47,870 bases of DNA from Alectoria sarmentosa (lineage: Eukaryota; Ascomycota; Lecanoromycetes; Lecanorales; Parmeliaceae): assembly GCA_009733775.1 (NCBI GenBank), contig WOGZ01000258.1:1-47870 (forward strand). Direction: 5' to 3'. Under the pieces are notes generated by a model that was not told the origin of the DNA, did no database searches, and was given only the letters and a program-made list of their open reading frames with translations. The translations under genes and the position numbers were made by a program. Positions 11,800-23,225 of this stretch are shown piece by piece; position 1 is the stretch's first letter, and each line of letters opens with the position of its first letter.

Positions 11800-12476
11800 C
11801 GACAGGGTGCGCCCAACAAAAGTCCATTGCAGTGCACCTGCGTCGTTTCAGCCTCGTTCGAGATTTGGTGACGGCGGTGTAGGCGCCTGCCTTCAATTTA
11901 TAAAGAGTCCCGAGTTTCCACTCTCAACTTCCTGAGATGATACCTACGCTCGGTTGCGAGCGTGTGGTGCTGAAATCGATGAATTTGCCGAGGCCTGGAC
12001 GCCTTCACAAATCCTCCGTTGAGTTTGCCCACTTTTGAATAGAGAAACGGACCACGAAGGATTGCTTTGTGCCTTTCTTGGATGATAAGATATGCAAGGT
12101 CTGTTGGTTGACGACATATCTATCTTGAAGGTACTCTAGTTTCAGTGTTTACAACTTCAATTTATAGTCTGCTACACTTCCCCCATATATCGCTAGTACG
12201 CTGCGCAACCACCTTGTGGTGGTTCCCCGGGAGCTCGGGAATACGGGTTTGGGTTTGGGGCGGGTCATCCCCACCGCGGAAACGTAAGTTCGTAATCGAA
12301 CACCAGGATGGCATAAATACCATGGACGGAATATCATGACCGCATCATGACCGGACATCATAGCCGAAGCCCGGGCCCACTAAACTCCAGTCTCGAACTG
12401 GTTGGATTTTGTTTTTTCTTTCCAAATCGCCAAAGCAAATTATACCATCTCTTCATCCCGAATCAGAGTGCTCTCC
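11800..12476. other. Right flank of the transposon and 5' region of the hydrolase pseudogene
   Basis: No gene recognised. A TATAAAG stretch at about 11900 and a short palindrome (AACCACCTTGTGGTGGTT, about 12208-12225) are visible, but neither can be tied to a start. The last part is the former promoter and leader of the hydrolase. Confidence 0.35.
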
Positions 12477-13821
12477 ATGACTTCCTCTCCTTCCATCCCA
12501 ACAACAGGCTCCCGCGGAGATCTCGACCCTCGAATCCAGCACTTCCTCTCTCAAAACCCCACCCTCCACCTCGGCGGCCATGGTCCCTTCACTGAAGAGC
12601 GCAGACACCATACCCAAGCCTTCGGCATCCACAGCCTCAAGCCCGGGCTCTAGGCGAGTATTGGTGATGTAGAGTTCACGGCGATCCGAGCACCGCACGG
12701 GTCTATTCCGACTCGGGTTCTGTATCCCTCTAGCGGAGAAGAGGAAAGGAAGACGGGGAAGGCTGGCGCGCTGATTTATTCCATGGAGGCGGGTGAGTCG
12801 TCGCGATCGGGTTCGGGGGCGTGGGGCGCTGATTGCAACGCAGGTATACTGTCGGGACTGGGGATGAGTTCGAGAATGGGCTGAGGATCGTTGCAGAGGA
12901 GAGCGGCTGTCTGGTCTGTTTCTCCCGCCTTCCTCCAAGCCTTCCGCCTCCTCACTACCGATCGAATTCTTTTAGAATAAAAGACCATACCACAGAAAAC
13001 TTACTCAAACACAGATCTACGTAGTTTAATACCGCCTAGCGCCCGAATATCCCTTTCCAAGTCAACTAGACGAATACGCCGCCGTCATCAGCTGGCTCCA
13101 AGGACCCGGCGGCACTCAACAAGGCGTACATCCCGACCGCGTCTGCGGCGGCGGCGATAGCGCTGGGGGTAACATGATCGCCGCTATCTGTCTGAGATTG
13201 CGCGATGAAGGAAAGAAAGCGTTGAAGGCCCAGCTTTTGCTCTATCCCGAGGCAAGAGTGCCATTTGATACGCCGGCTGCCGCAGAGAATAATTCGGGGT
13301 TGTATTTGAAGTGTAAGTGCTTCTTTGTTTCTTTTCTTTCTTTTGCTTTTTGTTTGGAAGGGGTTGGGGAAGGGAGCGGGAAAAGAGGGGGGGGGTCTAC
13401 CCCACTTGTCTTGGGTCTGATTATTGCTTTCATACGGAGGATTTTTGTGCGTTCAAGGACTGCGAGCTCCAAAAAAAATACGTATTCAGGCAGCGGAACC
13501 TTCTCGTTCGCCGACCACTATCTCCCCCGCGGCACGCCGCCCAGCCATCTCTACGTCTCGCCCGGCATGCACGCCCCCGACGAGTTGACACGCCTACCTC
13601 CTGCCGCGCTCTTCACCAACGGCTTTGACCCGTTGAGGGACGTTGGGATCGAGTATGGACACAAGCTGCAGAAAGCCGGCGTCCAGGTCACGTGGAAGCA
13701 TTACCCGGCCATGACGCATGGCTTCTTGCAGATGGCGCCGTGGAGTGAGACGGCCATGGGGGCGACGAGGGATGTTGGGAAGGAGTTGAGGCGGTTGGCG
13801 TTTGCGGGTAATGGGAGCTAA
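12477..13821 (+). pseudogene. Alpha/beta hydrolase (GDXG/HSL-type esterase) pseudogene
   Basis: Remains of a serine esterase/lipase of the hormone-sensitive-lipase group. Landmarks in order: start at 12477; oxyanion motif HGGGYT (codons 12782-12784 onward, across the first intron); YRLAPEYPFP after 13030; nucleophile elbow GGGDSAGGN at about 13147-13172; Asp in NGFDPLRD at about 13619-13640; His in MTHGFLQM at about 13711-13735. Exons appear to be 12477-12792, 12844-12913, 13015-13312 and 13490-13821, with introns of 51, 101 and 177 nt. Three lesions break it: an in-frame TAG at 12651-12653, a -1 shift just before HGGG (about 12774-12780), and a TAA at 13027-13029 just before YRLAPE. Intron 2 also starts GTCTGT, a weak donor. 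The catalytic triad is still readable, so loss looks recent. The lesions include an indel, so RIP alone does not explain them; sequencing error should be excluded. Confidence 0.88.
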
Positions 13822-16489
13822 AGGGAAAGGGAGAAATTGACGTATATATGGTATAGAGGTCTGTTTGCACATGCATTTTTATAGAATGCAATGTTTCTTT
13901 TCGATCGGAGTGGCTGGAGAAACATGCTACTGCCGCTTTTCTATTCTTTTCGTTGCTTAACGTTCTTTCTCACCTGTTTTATATCGTTTTTGATTCTATT
14001 CTTCATGTAGTAAATCTTTGACTCTATTTTAGCGTCCCTCTTTGCGATTTATCAAGATAGTAGACTTATGAATTAATGATCCTCGTTTTATCGCATTCGG
14101 CACGTTGGACTACGAGGTGTCGATCATGGCCATAAGCTGCGTGGCGATGGGGTATGACAATTGCACTTTCTCATATCCATGGCCGTTTGCCTTGTATAAA
14201 CCAGTGACCCACATCAATTATATTCCTCTTCATTCGGATATTCCTATCTCAGAGTCATATGAAATTCTTTATTTCATTTTATACCCAGATTCATCAAATA
14301 GACTGTATCTAGTGGCTTGAGAAAGATTTCTAGTAGACTCAGCCAGCCGATTGTATTTGATAACATATATTACCACTAGCGTTTCTCCGTAGGCAACTGA
14401 TTCGATAGCCATCGCAACGTAGTCGTTTTGTGCAGATCAGACCAGCCTAGAGGTAAAGTTTTCAACTCAATTTCAATGTGGATGTGTGCGCAGCCTGAAG
14501 AAACAAAACCATCCAAAAAAAAAATTCCTAACGAACTTAGCGCACCAAGCCTCTTCATGTTCTGTGTGTGCTCGTTCCTGCCCTCCCCTAGCCTTTCCGC
14601 ACCCTCACCCAAATTCGACCCCCTCGCTGATCCTGATTTCACGTAAGCACACCAGCCTCACAACAATTATCATGATCTCTTTTCATGGCCAGGCTCCTAC
14701 CCACACACACCCTCCAAGCTCAATAAACAACAAACTAAATGCACTCTGTGTCAGCGCGACGCCTTTTGTTTGCATCAGTCTTGGAATTTATAATCCATTG
14801 TTTCGGTAGATATGCAAAAGATTCTGCCTGGTAGATACCTCGTTATGGTGAATTCCCGTAGTTAGTGATGGACCCAAACGTCTGTGGCCGCGGGGAAAAC
14901 TTGGACAGCAATGGAGGAGACTTCCAGACCGGATCTGGGGCAGATGTTTAGATTTAACGATCGCTTCTGGTAAGTCTTATGAGGCGCGATACTGGATCTG
15001 ATGTAGATACGTGGTAGCGTTTTTTTTTCCGATTGGATTCTGCTTCCCTCAAATGCAATGATGGACCAGGTCACATGAGTTCGGCTAACGAGGTGCTGTG
15101 TATTTGATTGGACGAAAGGCCCAGTGAGCCCGGCACGTGAACTGGTCGATTATTGCATTTACGAGTTCATGAGGGTGGCATGCACCTGTGCCCAATGCAA
15201 CGCCTTGCAGTTGCATGGGCAGGGAAATGAATGGGGGCTTGTCGATCTACGCGTTCTGGATCGTACTCGGGAGGGTTGCGTGACACGTGGGTGAAAAGTC
15301 CTCGCACAGCTTTTCTCATTCTGGATAGGTCCACAACGAATAATCTGGGGCAAAGTTTTTCAAATAACGAATTGTATATATCACTCGATTCAAGAGATTT
15401 CTATCGTGACAGTAGCTGGATTCAAGTAGTATTGCAGATTGTGCTAATTTATGGAATATCGGGATCCCTTGGCATGCGACATTTGTTCCCCTGCGTGGGC
15501 GTTACCGGAGCTAATAAAATACGAAACAATCCTTCACGTATTTTGACCCGTATTGAAACCTAGGAAATCGATTGTCAGACTATTTGTATCCCATATCCAT
15601 GACCAAAAATCGCTGTAGGAAGACCCATTGAAGGGGAACTCGTTGATCGTTGAATAGCTCTTATGATTCTTAATCGTAACAGGCCGGGTTCATGACTAGT
15701 TTCATTCCATACAGGCATGGCTTTTTCATACGGGCTCATCTTCGACGATCAATATACCACAGTGAATTGCAGGCACAAACGTAGAGCACTCATCTGCCCC
15801 ACGGAGTAATCTGGTGGGTTGGTATCTGCATTCGTGCGGCAGTCTTGGGAGCTTGTGAACTGACTTCGGTCTAGTCTCTGACATCAGCGTACAGTACCTT
15901 TGGCAGCAAGCATACACATCACATTTTTTGTTAATGCTTGCCCGAGAAAATAATCCTGTGTACTTACTCTAGCTATGTATGCAAGCCAACTGGCGCTCGC
16001 ATTGCAACCGAATTCCTGTCATGGCGGTGAGGGTGTGGTACTGTTCTTCCAGTTGTTTCAAGTTACGAATCCTGCCAAGGCTCAAACACGGGACAAGTCA
16101 TCAATTGCACAGTCCACTTGGTGAGTGGGAGATAATGCGGGAGGAGAATGTCGGATAAGGGCTATGCAGAGCATGTTTCAACTGTAGGCTCGCCGTACGT
16201 ACCTCGCCTTCCTTTAATTTGTTTTATGTGTTCGATCAGATGTATGCCTCAAGAATGTGGATGTATGTTAACCTGTTTTGTCAGCGGAGAGCGCAGCCTC
16301 ACTCCTACCATCGGCTGCTGAGACTGGAAGTTCGTATTTGCGAAGGCTACCCTGGTGTCACACGAATGCTTTTAGAGAGCGACCCCACCACCACCTTCAC
16401 AGAGTCTCTAAAATATTCCTCGGAGCAGTTTTTCCATTTAATCTGCCACAATACTTCTCACAAAGGAAGAGCAGGTTCTGAACGCGAAA
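13822..16489. other. Gene-poor interval, no recognised gene
   Basis: About 2.7 kb without a recognisable coding region on either strand. Open stretches of 60-110 codons (for example 14486-14809 and 15231-15563, both +) are composition-driven, lack motifs and show no paired splice sites. The last few hundred bases should hold the 5' region of the membrane-protein gene at 16490. Confidence 0.4.
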
Positions 16490-18053
16490 ATGGCCGATCA
16501 GGACCGAAGTGGCAGTATTGAGGCCATATGCTTGTTCTTCATTGTCCTGTCAATTTTGGTAGCTCTGTTGAGATTAATCTCCAGGATTCTGTCGACAGCG
16601 GGGCTCTGGTGGGACGACTCTCTCAGTCTCGTGGCATTGGTAAGCAAAAGTTCTTGTTCGAGTCACTTGTTACCTATATTTCGTACTATCGAGCTGCATT
16701 AAAGATCCTGAAAATGCTTGACGTCGGACATTTGCAAAACTCAATCTTTGAATTAAATTTGGGTACTCCAAGTGCGGTCTAGAAGTTGCTCGAGTATTGG
16801 GGAGCGCCACCATGTTCTGGTGTCAATGCATCTACCTTTTCATTGATTAATTCCATCTTCAGAAACGGTGGAACTAATCAAGGTTGGCAGATCTTTGTCA
16901 ATGTACTAAACGTACTAGGATATGCTCGTTAGTGTTGCTGCATTTCACCTTGTTCATTTTCTGATTTGAGGCTCGTAGAGTCAAGATATGGCCTTGGCCA
17001 GCATATCACGTCAGTTGATCCAGGTGGATTGAGATTCTTCCTGCATTCATTCTATTTCGGTAGCATGGCATTCAATATCGGCTTGTTATTCGCCAAAATC
17101 TCGGTCCTTTGTTTCTACCAGCGTGTCTTCGCGACTACTGAGAAGACAAAGCAGCTTCTCTGGATCACCGCAGGCCTTACAATAGCTTGGTTTCTTTCTA
17201 CGACTCTTGTGGTGATATTCCAGTGCAGCCCTGTTGACGCTGCTTGGGATACTAGCATTAAAGGCACGTGCATAGATAGGTGGGGATTCTACTTGGGCTG
17301 TGCTGTAGCGAGCATCGTTCTCGATCTGATACTGTTATTCATACCAATCCCGTTCTTATGGCGGCTGCATATGGGTGTACCTCAGAAAATTGCTCTCACT
17401 GTTACCTTCCTATTAGGCTATCTGTGAGTTCGCTGATCGTTTGAAGAGATGCAAGCTAGGAAATCGACTGAATTATACTTAGAAATCCTGTCATCTCTAT
17501 TATTCGTCTGGCCTATGTGGTTGAGCTTGGTCCGAAGGTCGATGACCCTGACGTTACTTGTGAGTCTCGACGAACTTGACTTTTTCATTGCGGCTTCTCG
17601 TACTAACAGCGCCAAGGGAACTTTGCCAAATTTTCCATTTGGTCTATCGTCGAATGTTCCGTCGCGCTCATCAGTGCATGCGTCCCAAGCTTGCAGTTCC
17701 TATTTCTACGCATCATAAACGCTCTGAATGGCCTGGCCACTCCACATGAACTTACGCATCGCACCAAGTCTAGCGGCCAGAATACGGAGACTACCACAAA
17801 GCAAGGCCTTGCGCATCAAGGTGGTAGCTTTGCACGCCTCAAGGATGAAAGAGTGAATTTGGGGTTCGCCAGGGCCCAGAATAGTTACGAGGTCTCTGCT
17901 TATAAGAAGTACGGCGTGATGGGCGAAGAGATGGAATTAGAGTCCCAAAAGCCGGCGGCCGCTGAAACAGCCCAGATTCTGGTGAGCAAAAGTGTGGATG
18001 TCATCTCTCGGGCGGGCAGCGAGGAACCCAAAGTTGGAGTCGGATATATATGA
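16490..18053 (+). CDS. SAT4/rhodopsin-fold integral membrane protein (N-terminal exon 2 unclear)
   Basis: Member of the fungal SAT4-like seven-helix family (often called rhodopsin-domain or CFEM-associated GPCR-like proteins), in the plasma membrane; function mostly unknown. Clear parts: exon 1 16490-16639 (50 codons, hydrophobic helix then WWDDSLSLVAL); an exon from about 16971 to 17423 containing RYGLGQHI, a helix with LLFAKISVLCFYQRVF, the conserved FQCSPVDAAWD loop with CID, and VLDLILLFIPIPFLW; then 17483-17559 and 17617-18053, joined by 59- and 57-nt introns with correct phases. The hydrophilic C-tail runs to 18053. Between 16640 and 16970 the join is not resolved. A hydrophobic segment (DMLVSVAAFHLVHFLI, 16919-16966) follows a good branch site and AG, but it is one frame off from the next exon. 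Either a small exon escapes me or a frameshift has broken the gene. Convergent with a paralogue at 19820-21006. Confidence 0.78.
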
Positions 18054-19819
18054 GGCTTTAAGCACAAGGGTATGTTGTAGAGGTCTTGGCAGAAAATCTA
18101 CCCCTTATTCACGGACTCGCACTGTTGTACTAGTGTAGCTGCCATTTTCGTTCTATGAGGGCAACTATCGTGGAGAAAAAGGAGCATAGAGAAACAAAGA
18201 TTTTTGCACTGTCTCGGTTAAAGATCAATAATAGAGATAGTGTCTTCCACTCCAAAGGCTGCCTCAGCATCAATTGGCCATTTCTTACTTTTTGACCATG
18301 AAACATGGGTTTCGCGTTATACGAGACACTTTAATGCAGGCTGATGCAAACAAACAAATGATGTGACATTGATGATCTTGTCGTGGACGAACGATTGTCC
18401 TCACTCTTTCTTTTCTCCTCAAACTTATTTTATTCATCGGTCATTCGGAAAATCCAATCCAATCATGAACGGCAATGTCTCACCACAGCAAGTGAAAGGT
18501 TCTGTCAGATCAATGCATTTCTATGCTCACCGTCGTCTCGAGCAAGTACGGCTATTTGAGCTACAATATTTTGTGTAGGGATTGCTGTTCCTTCCGAACC
18601 CTTGCTCCTACGGAGCGAGGAGACTTGAATAAGAGGTAGCGATGCGGGTCTCATCTAATTCCATGCCGGCCCATCTGATATGTTTCTAGTCGAGGAGTCA
18701 ATGCGCTTTGCCTCTATTCATGTCCTCATTTGTTGGGCGTTCTCCTCATCCGTTTCAAAGAGCACTTGCGAGCAAAAGAATCGTCCAACTTCATTTTGAC
18801 AAGAGAAAGATTCGAGAAATGAGCTCGAATGTGAGAAATCTGATTAGTCTCGATTTGTTGCGAAATTAGATCCTCGCGCGGACTCCCATCTCCGTGAAAT
18901 GCCTGATCTTCAAATCCATCCATGGTTCTTCCAGTTTGACCGCAAGATGGCTTGTGGTACTTTCTATTGTCGACTCGAACGAATTGCCAAAAAAATGTGA
19001 TATTGGAGGCTAAAATTCAGCTATTTTTGTGAACCGTTAGACACATTCGCGAGGAAGGTAAAAGACCCCAAGGTATAACGATGCAATAAGGTTTATCCCA
19101 GATCCGAAATCTTTACCATCACCGCCTTTCAGGGCTGTGGGTATGATATAGCATTGAGTTTTCTTTCCTCAAGGCTCGCAAACGATATTTCAAGACCCTG
19201 AATGTTAATTTAGGCGGAGATTTATAACGAGAACGACAAAGAGAACGAGAAAGCTTGGTGCCGTATCGATTTATGAAACGTACGACAGAGGTAGATCGCC
19301 CTGGTGAAGATGTTTCTACCGGGCCCGCGCTAAGTTTTAATACGTGAATTTCATAACCATTAGTTCCCTTCTCGCCCATAGATTGACTACCTCAAGTCTT
19401 CAAGTTACTTCAATTGAGCCTTCTCAAAGCAAAAAGTATAGAGAGACCGATGCAATGTCTCTGAGCCTCGATTTAATTTCCATCCGCAAATTTGAGCGTG
19501 AAGGGGCTAGAAATAGAGCAATTCCCTGTGGGTACCTGAATATACTAGGTGTACTCGTATGGATAATGTTACACACGCTAGATATTTAGTTTGGCTGAGA
19601 TTTAAAAGCATCACAGAAAGTGCTTAGCAACAACATTTACATGACCGTACGATACAGCGAAAATTAAACGACCTCCATGACTCTCAATTCCACACTACTG
19701 TCTCCCAATTTGTACCTCTGCGGCCGTGGATTTGGCATGAAGTCCTCCCCGGGGCGCTGATGATTCTTACCCCCCCGATTGATGTGCTCGCTGTCATTCT
19801 TATAAGACGCTCTCTTTGT
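18054..19819. other. Intergenic space between convergent SAT4 paralogues
   Basis: Both neighbouring genes point into this interval, so it should hold two 3' UTRs and terminators. No coding region or repeat was recognised in the 1.8 kb between them. Confidence 0.45.
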
Positions 19820-21006
19820 TTAAGAGCCTATACTATGGAGAGTACTTATGGATTGTATGCTTCGAAACTTGAATGCTGTGGGATGTCCTTTGCGGAACAA
19901 CGGTGCCAGAGTTGGCAGACAAGCCGCGATGATAGAGGTATGCGCTTCGACGAGAAACCATATTATTCCAATGACAGTCGTATGAAAAAGCGTATCGACT
20001 GAGCCTCGTGTGTCAAGTCTTGCTAGTTCTTAGAAGAGTTGAATACTTACGTTGACTTGTATCTGTTGTTGTGGCCTTTCCATTAACTTCGTTGTCGAAT
20101 TTATTGACGACTTGAAGGTAGTAGACCCGTACCGCTGCGGCAATGATACAGCTGGAAGTATCATTGTTATCATCCACAAGAAGAGAAATGGGGTCGATGG
20201 AGGTTACAAGAAGCCCAGTAGGAAGATTCCAGACACCTGTGCTTTGCGCACGGAGGAAATGTGCAGGGTTTGTATGACAGACAGGGGCATGCAGACGACG
20301 ACGACGTCCAGGACCATGTTGATCGCACCCATGGAGAGCATGAATGCAGCGTAATGGATGCTAAATGGGCCGTTTGGATTTTTCGGACCTTATGAGACTG
20401 TTCTATATGAGAAGACTTCTCCCTGTTTGATGATCTTCGTCAAATGAGTCCGAGCAAAGGCCGACGAGCTACCCACAAGTATACATGTTAACAACCAGCC
20501 CGCCGTCAAGACCATCATCATCAGACAGGCGAGATGAAATTCTTTCGTGACAAAAATCCGCTTGTAGAGAATTAGCGTTGACACCTTGACCAAGGCTACA
20601 GTCGCGGCGAAAACCATAGGGACAATGTATTGCAACTTTAGAAAGACGTTATCACCAAGAATACACAGGATTATGCTGGATACGAATGGCACCTTTGCAT
20701 AATTGGCCATCTCCGATGGATGTTTGACGAGATTCGCTACCAGATCACCCTCACCACCTGCGACGGCGCCAAAAATGTTTATGGCTACCCCAGCATATTG
20801 AAGGATCTAAAAGAGGTTGCTGTCAATCCAGGAACTTAAAGTTTGAAAAGGAAGTTTACCAGCGCTGCTAGGATAATGTAATCGTCTAGGCGTATTCCAG
20901 CTTTCATGCTCTTGCGAACTCTGAACCGCAAGGCTACGAAGACGGACGCCAAGGGTAAGAGGACCGAAGAGACAACGACTAAGACAGTCGACTCTGCAGA
21001 GTACAT
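19820..21006 (-). CDS. SAT4/rhodopsin-fold integral membrane protein, short form, 6 exons
   Basis: Second SAT4-family protein, 294 residues. Exons on the minus strand: 21006-20860, 20806-20693, 20635-20473, 20388-20208, 20151-20051 and 19998-19820 (885 nt, no internal stop; introns 53, 57, 84, 56 and 52 nt). Family marks: an N-terminal helix, RLDDYIILAAL at residues 39-49, a helix with VALVKVSTLILYKRIF, INMVLDVVVVCMPLSVIQTL, VRVYYLQVVN and a final helix with ...IIWFLVEAHTSIIAACLPTLAPLF. The usual loop FxCxPxxxxWD with a following Cys between helices 4 and 5 is absent in my model; exon 3 ends at CILVG and exon 4 resumes at PKNPNGPFS. Either an exon there is lost or the protein is a shortened variant. 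It also lacks the long hydrophilic tail of its neighbour. Intron 2 ends AAAG, which is an unusual acceptor context. Confidence 0.82.
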
Positions 21007-21775
21007 ATTGTCTTAAAGAAGAGAACTAATTTTATTTGATTCACAGCGGAGGAGCTTATCATATAAACCCCGAGTACGTTGTTGCACTGCCGACGGAGGG
21101 TGCCGAATTTCAAAGCACAGATCGAGGGGGAAAGGTATGAGGTGTCAAATTGCGAGGCTAAGCATTTGCGGAGCTGACGTTGGATTTTAAGTCTTCATCG
21201 CACATAATCTGACACACTTTCAAAGCAGTCGGATCCGTTTCTGTGCAGGATTCTGTTCAAAAAAACTCTTCTAACCTTTGGTAAGATAATCCCTCGGACG
21301 CTTAACTATTACAGCAATCGGTTCCGGTTTCGATAGGTTCATTTCCAACCACAGAAACTTTAGCATGCATCCAACAACTGCCTCAAACCTTTACTTATGT
21401 TTGGTAGAAGTTCCTTGTGATGGAAAAAATTGTGAGACAGCACCCGGGATGAAAGAGGCTGTCTCTTCTCCTTTTTTTCAGTGGTTTTTATGAGTGTTGT
21501 CCAGATCTAATCAGCGTTTCAAATCACCTTCTGAGAAATACAGATCTTCGCTAGGGTAATCTCACCTGTATGCATGACATTTGAGTGGCCATTGCGCCAT
21601 GTTCTCTCGCGCTCAAAGTTGGAAATCTCTGCCTCACACCTTGCGCCAAGAGGAAGCACCGGACTGACCCGAAACGGTTTCATATCAGTCCGAACACCTG
21701 AGCCCTCGAGGACTCCAAGTTCTTGGGTTTATATTAACCAATCAGCGTCCAGTGGTCCTCCTCTGGCCTACGCCA
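21007..21775. other. 5' region of the SAT4 gene, no other feature
   Basis: Upstream region of the minus-strand SAT4 gene. No promoter element could be assigned with confidence, and no coding region was recognised. Confidence 0.35.
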
Positions 21776-22506
21776 TTAGGAACTAATTAAGGGGGCTTTG
21801 CGGTCTCGATTATGCAGCGCAGTCTTCCCCAAGACCTCTTTCTCTTCTGCCCTCAGCCGCTGGGTCTTGTTTCTAGATTTCCCTTTCTTTAAACAGTACT
21901 CTGAATGGTACACCTCAAGATTCTTGAGAATACGTGATTCCTGCTCCTTGATTTTGGCCTTAACAGATAAGACTCCAGTCTTGGAATGTTTACCAGTAAA
22001 GCCATCCACACAGGGAGTACGACATCTTCGAATCTTACCTCACTCCAAGCATTCAGTAGGCATGCAATTGACGCGGGCTTTGATTGAAGTTTCTCCAATC
22101 CCGCAGAAACTGAGCTTCCGGGTGTTAAGAGCTTTGTCGGAGACTTGTTACGCTGTCCTGTCTTAATGCTTGTGTCCTTGTGTCTCGTGACGATGTCTTT
22201 GAAGTTTATATCAACAGTCTCGTCGGCTAGGCTCGCGTTTGACTTGGATTGCGGTGGGGCTTCAGCTGCCAAGCGGTTTCTCCTGTCACTCTCCTTCTCG
22301 ACAGACTCATCGGCCTGTATTACGTTAGTGTTCATGCGCTCGTGTCTTGTGACGACGCTTCGGTGGGACTCAGCGCCTGCTGAAATGAGATCAGAGGGGT
22401 TTTCTTCTTCTTGGAGTTGAGACTTTGCGGAGATGAGAGACTTGCACTTGGTTGGGCTTTGTAATCCCTGACGAAATGCTAAGCAAGCACAGTGCAACAT
22501 TGCCAA
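21776..22506 (-). pseudogene. Unrecognised, probably decayed coding locus
   Basis: Two overlapping minus-strand frames look coding-like: 22506-21889 (205 codons, charged, with VVTRHE and IVTRHK repeated about 55 codons apart) and 22009-21776 (77 codons, Lys/Glu-rich, probably helical). Extending the second frame upstream across a TGA near 22040 gives a Cys-rich stretch (CMPTECLE*GKIRRCRTPC) followed by the charged helix. Such a CxxxxC...CxxxC pattern next to a coiled-coil-like tail looks like a real protein end, and the TGA may replace a Trp codon. A GTAAGA donor also sits at the frame change, so an intron is an alternative. I do not recognise the family. Confidence 0.3.
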
Positions 22507-22913
22507 TACCTAAAGAGAAGTATGATAAAAGGAGATAGAATGTTGATAGGAGCTTATGATCAAATAAAGCTCTTTCGTCCGTGCGCGGTCAGGTTGCTCA
22601 GGGATACAAATCCACTGCCACTGACCATAGATTCGATCATGTCGCAACCCTGAAAGAGTTAACCCGAAAAAAGTCTGACTCACTATCGGAGTCAAATGTA
22701 GTTCAGATGATCAAAGACAAAAACGACGAATATAACGCAGGGAAGAAGTAGTCAACAGTAATCGATTGTTTTGGTGGCAACGGCATAATCTTGGTCTTCG
22801 TAACAACAAATACGCAATATTCCCTATTCATTCGCATCAATTCTATCTCCCAAAAGAATGCGGCTCTAACACCCTTTTTAGGTATTGAACCCCACTACGT
22901 GGAGAAGAATTAG

Positions 22914-23225
22914 ACGGAATTTCAAAAGATTTACCTACAGCATATTGCAGAACTACTTCCCAACATCAGAGAATTAGTTGCGACTCTTCATTCTAACGCT
23001 CTTGAGCTCCATTGTCGATACGATTGTTTGGATCCCGATTATCTCAAAACAATGATTAAAGCCGAATTCACCGAACCTGATAACGATGATGAAGAGTCTG
23101 AAGATGACGAAGATTCGGAAGATAGCGAAAAATCTGGAGACGGTAAAGAATCCGAGTATGGCGAAGAATCTGAGCATGATGAAGAACTCGAGCATGACGA
23201 AGAATCTGAGGATCACTCTGACTAA
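22914..23225 (+). CDS. Hypothetical protein fragment with acidic C-terminal repeat
   Basis: Open for 103 codons after a TAG at 22911-22913, with no good ATG start. The N-terminal half (HIAELLPNIRELVATLHSN, then CRYDCLDPDYLKTMIKAEF) looks helical and coding-like. The last 50 residues are a run of Glu/Asp/Ser in loose repeats (GEESEHDEELEHDEESED) ending in SD and a TAA... the stop codon at 23223-23225. It may be the last exon of a gene whose 5' part is decayed upstream, where the same frame is open before the TAG. Family not recognised; the acidic tail alone is not diagnostic. Confidence 0.3.
   Translation, partial: TEFQKIYLQHIAELLPNIRELVATLHSNALELHCRYDCLDPDYLKTMIKAEFTEPDNDDEESEDDEDSEDSEKSGDGKESEYGEESEHDEELEHDEESEDHSD

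Noticed and set aside
12208..12225. Palindrome AACCACCTTGTGGTGGTT as a terminator or operator
   Set aside because: Short isolated palindromes are common, eukaryotic terminators are not stem-loops, and nothing around it supports a role.
13174..13821. 215-codon plus-strand frame as an intact gene
   Set aside because: It reads through the third intron of the hydrolase; the natural intron (13313-13489) and upstream exons show it is part of a pseudogene.
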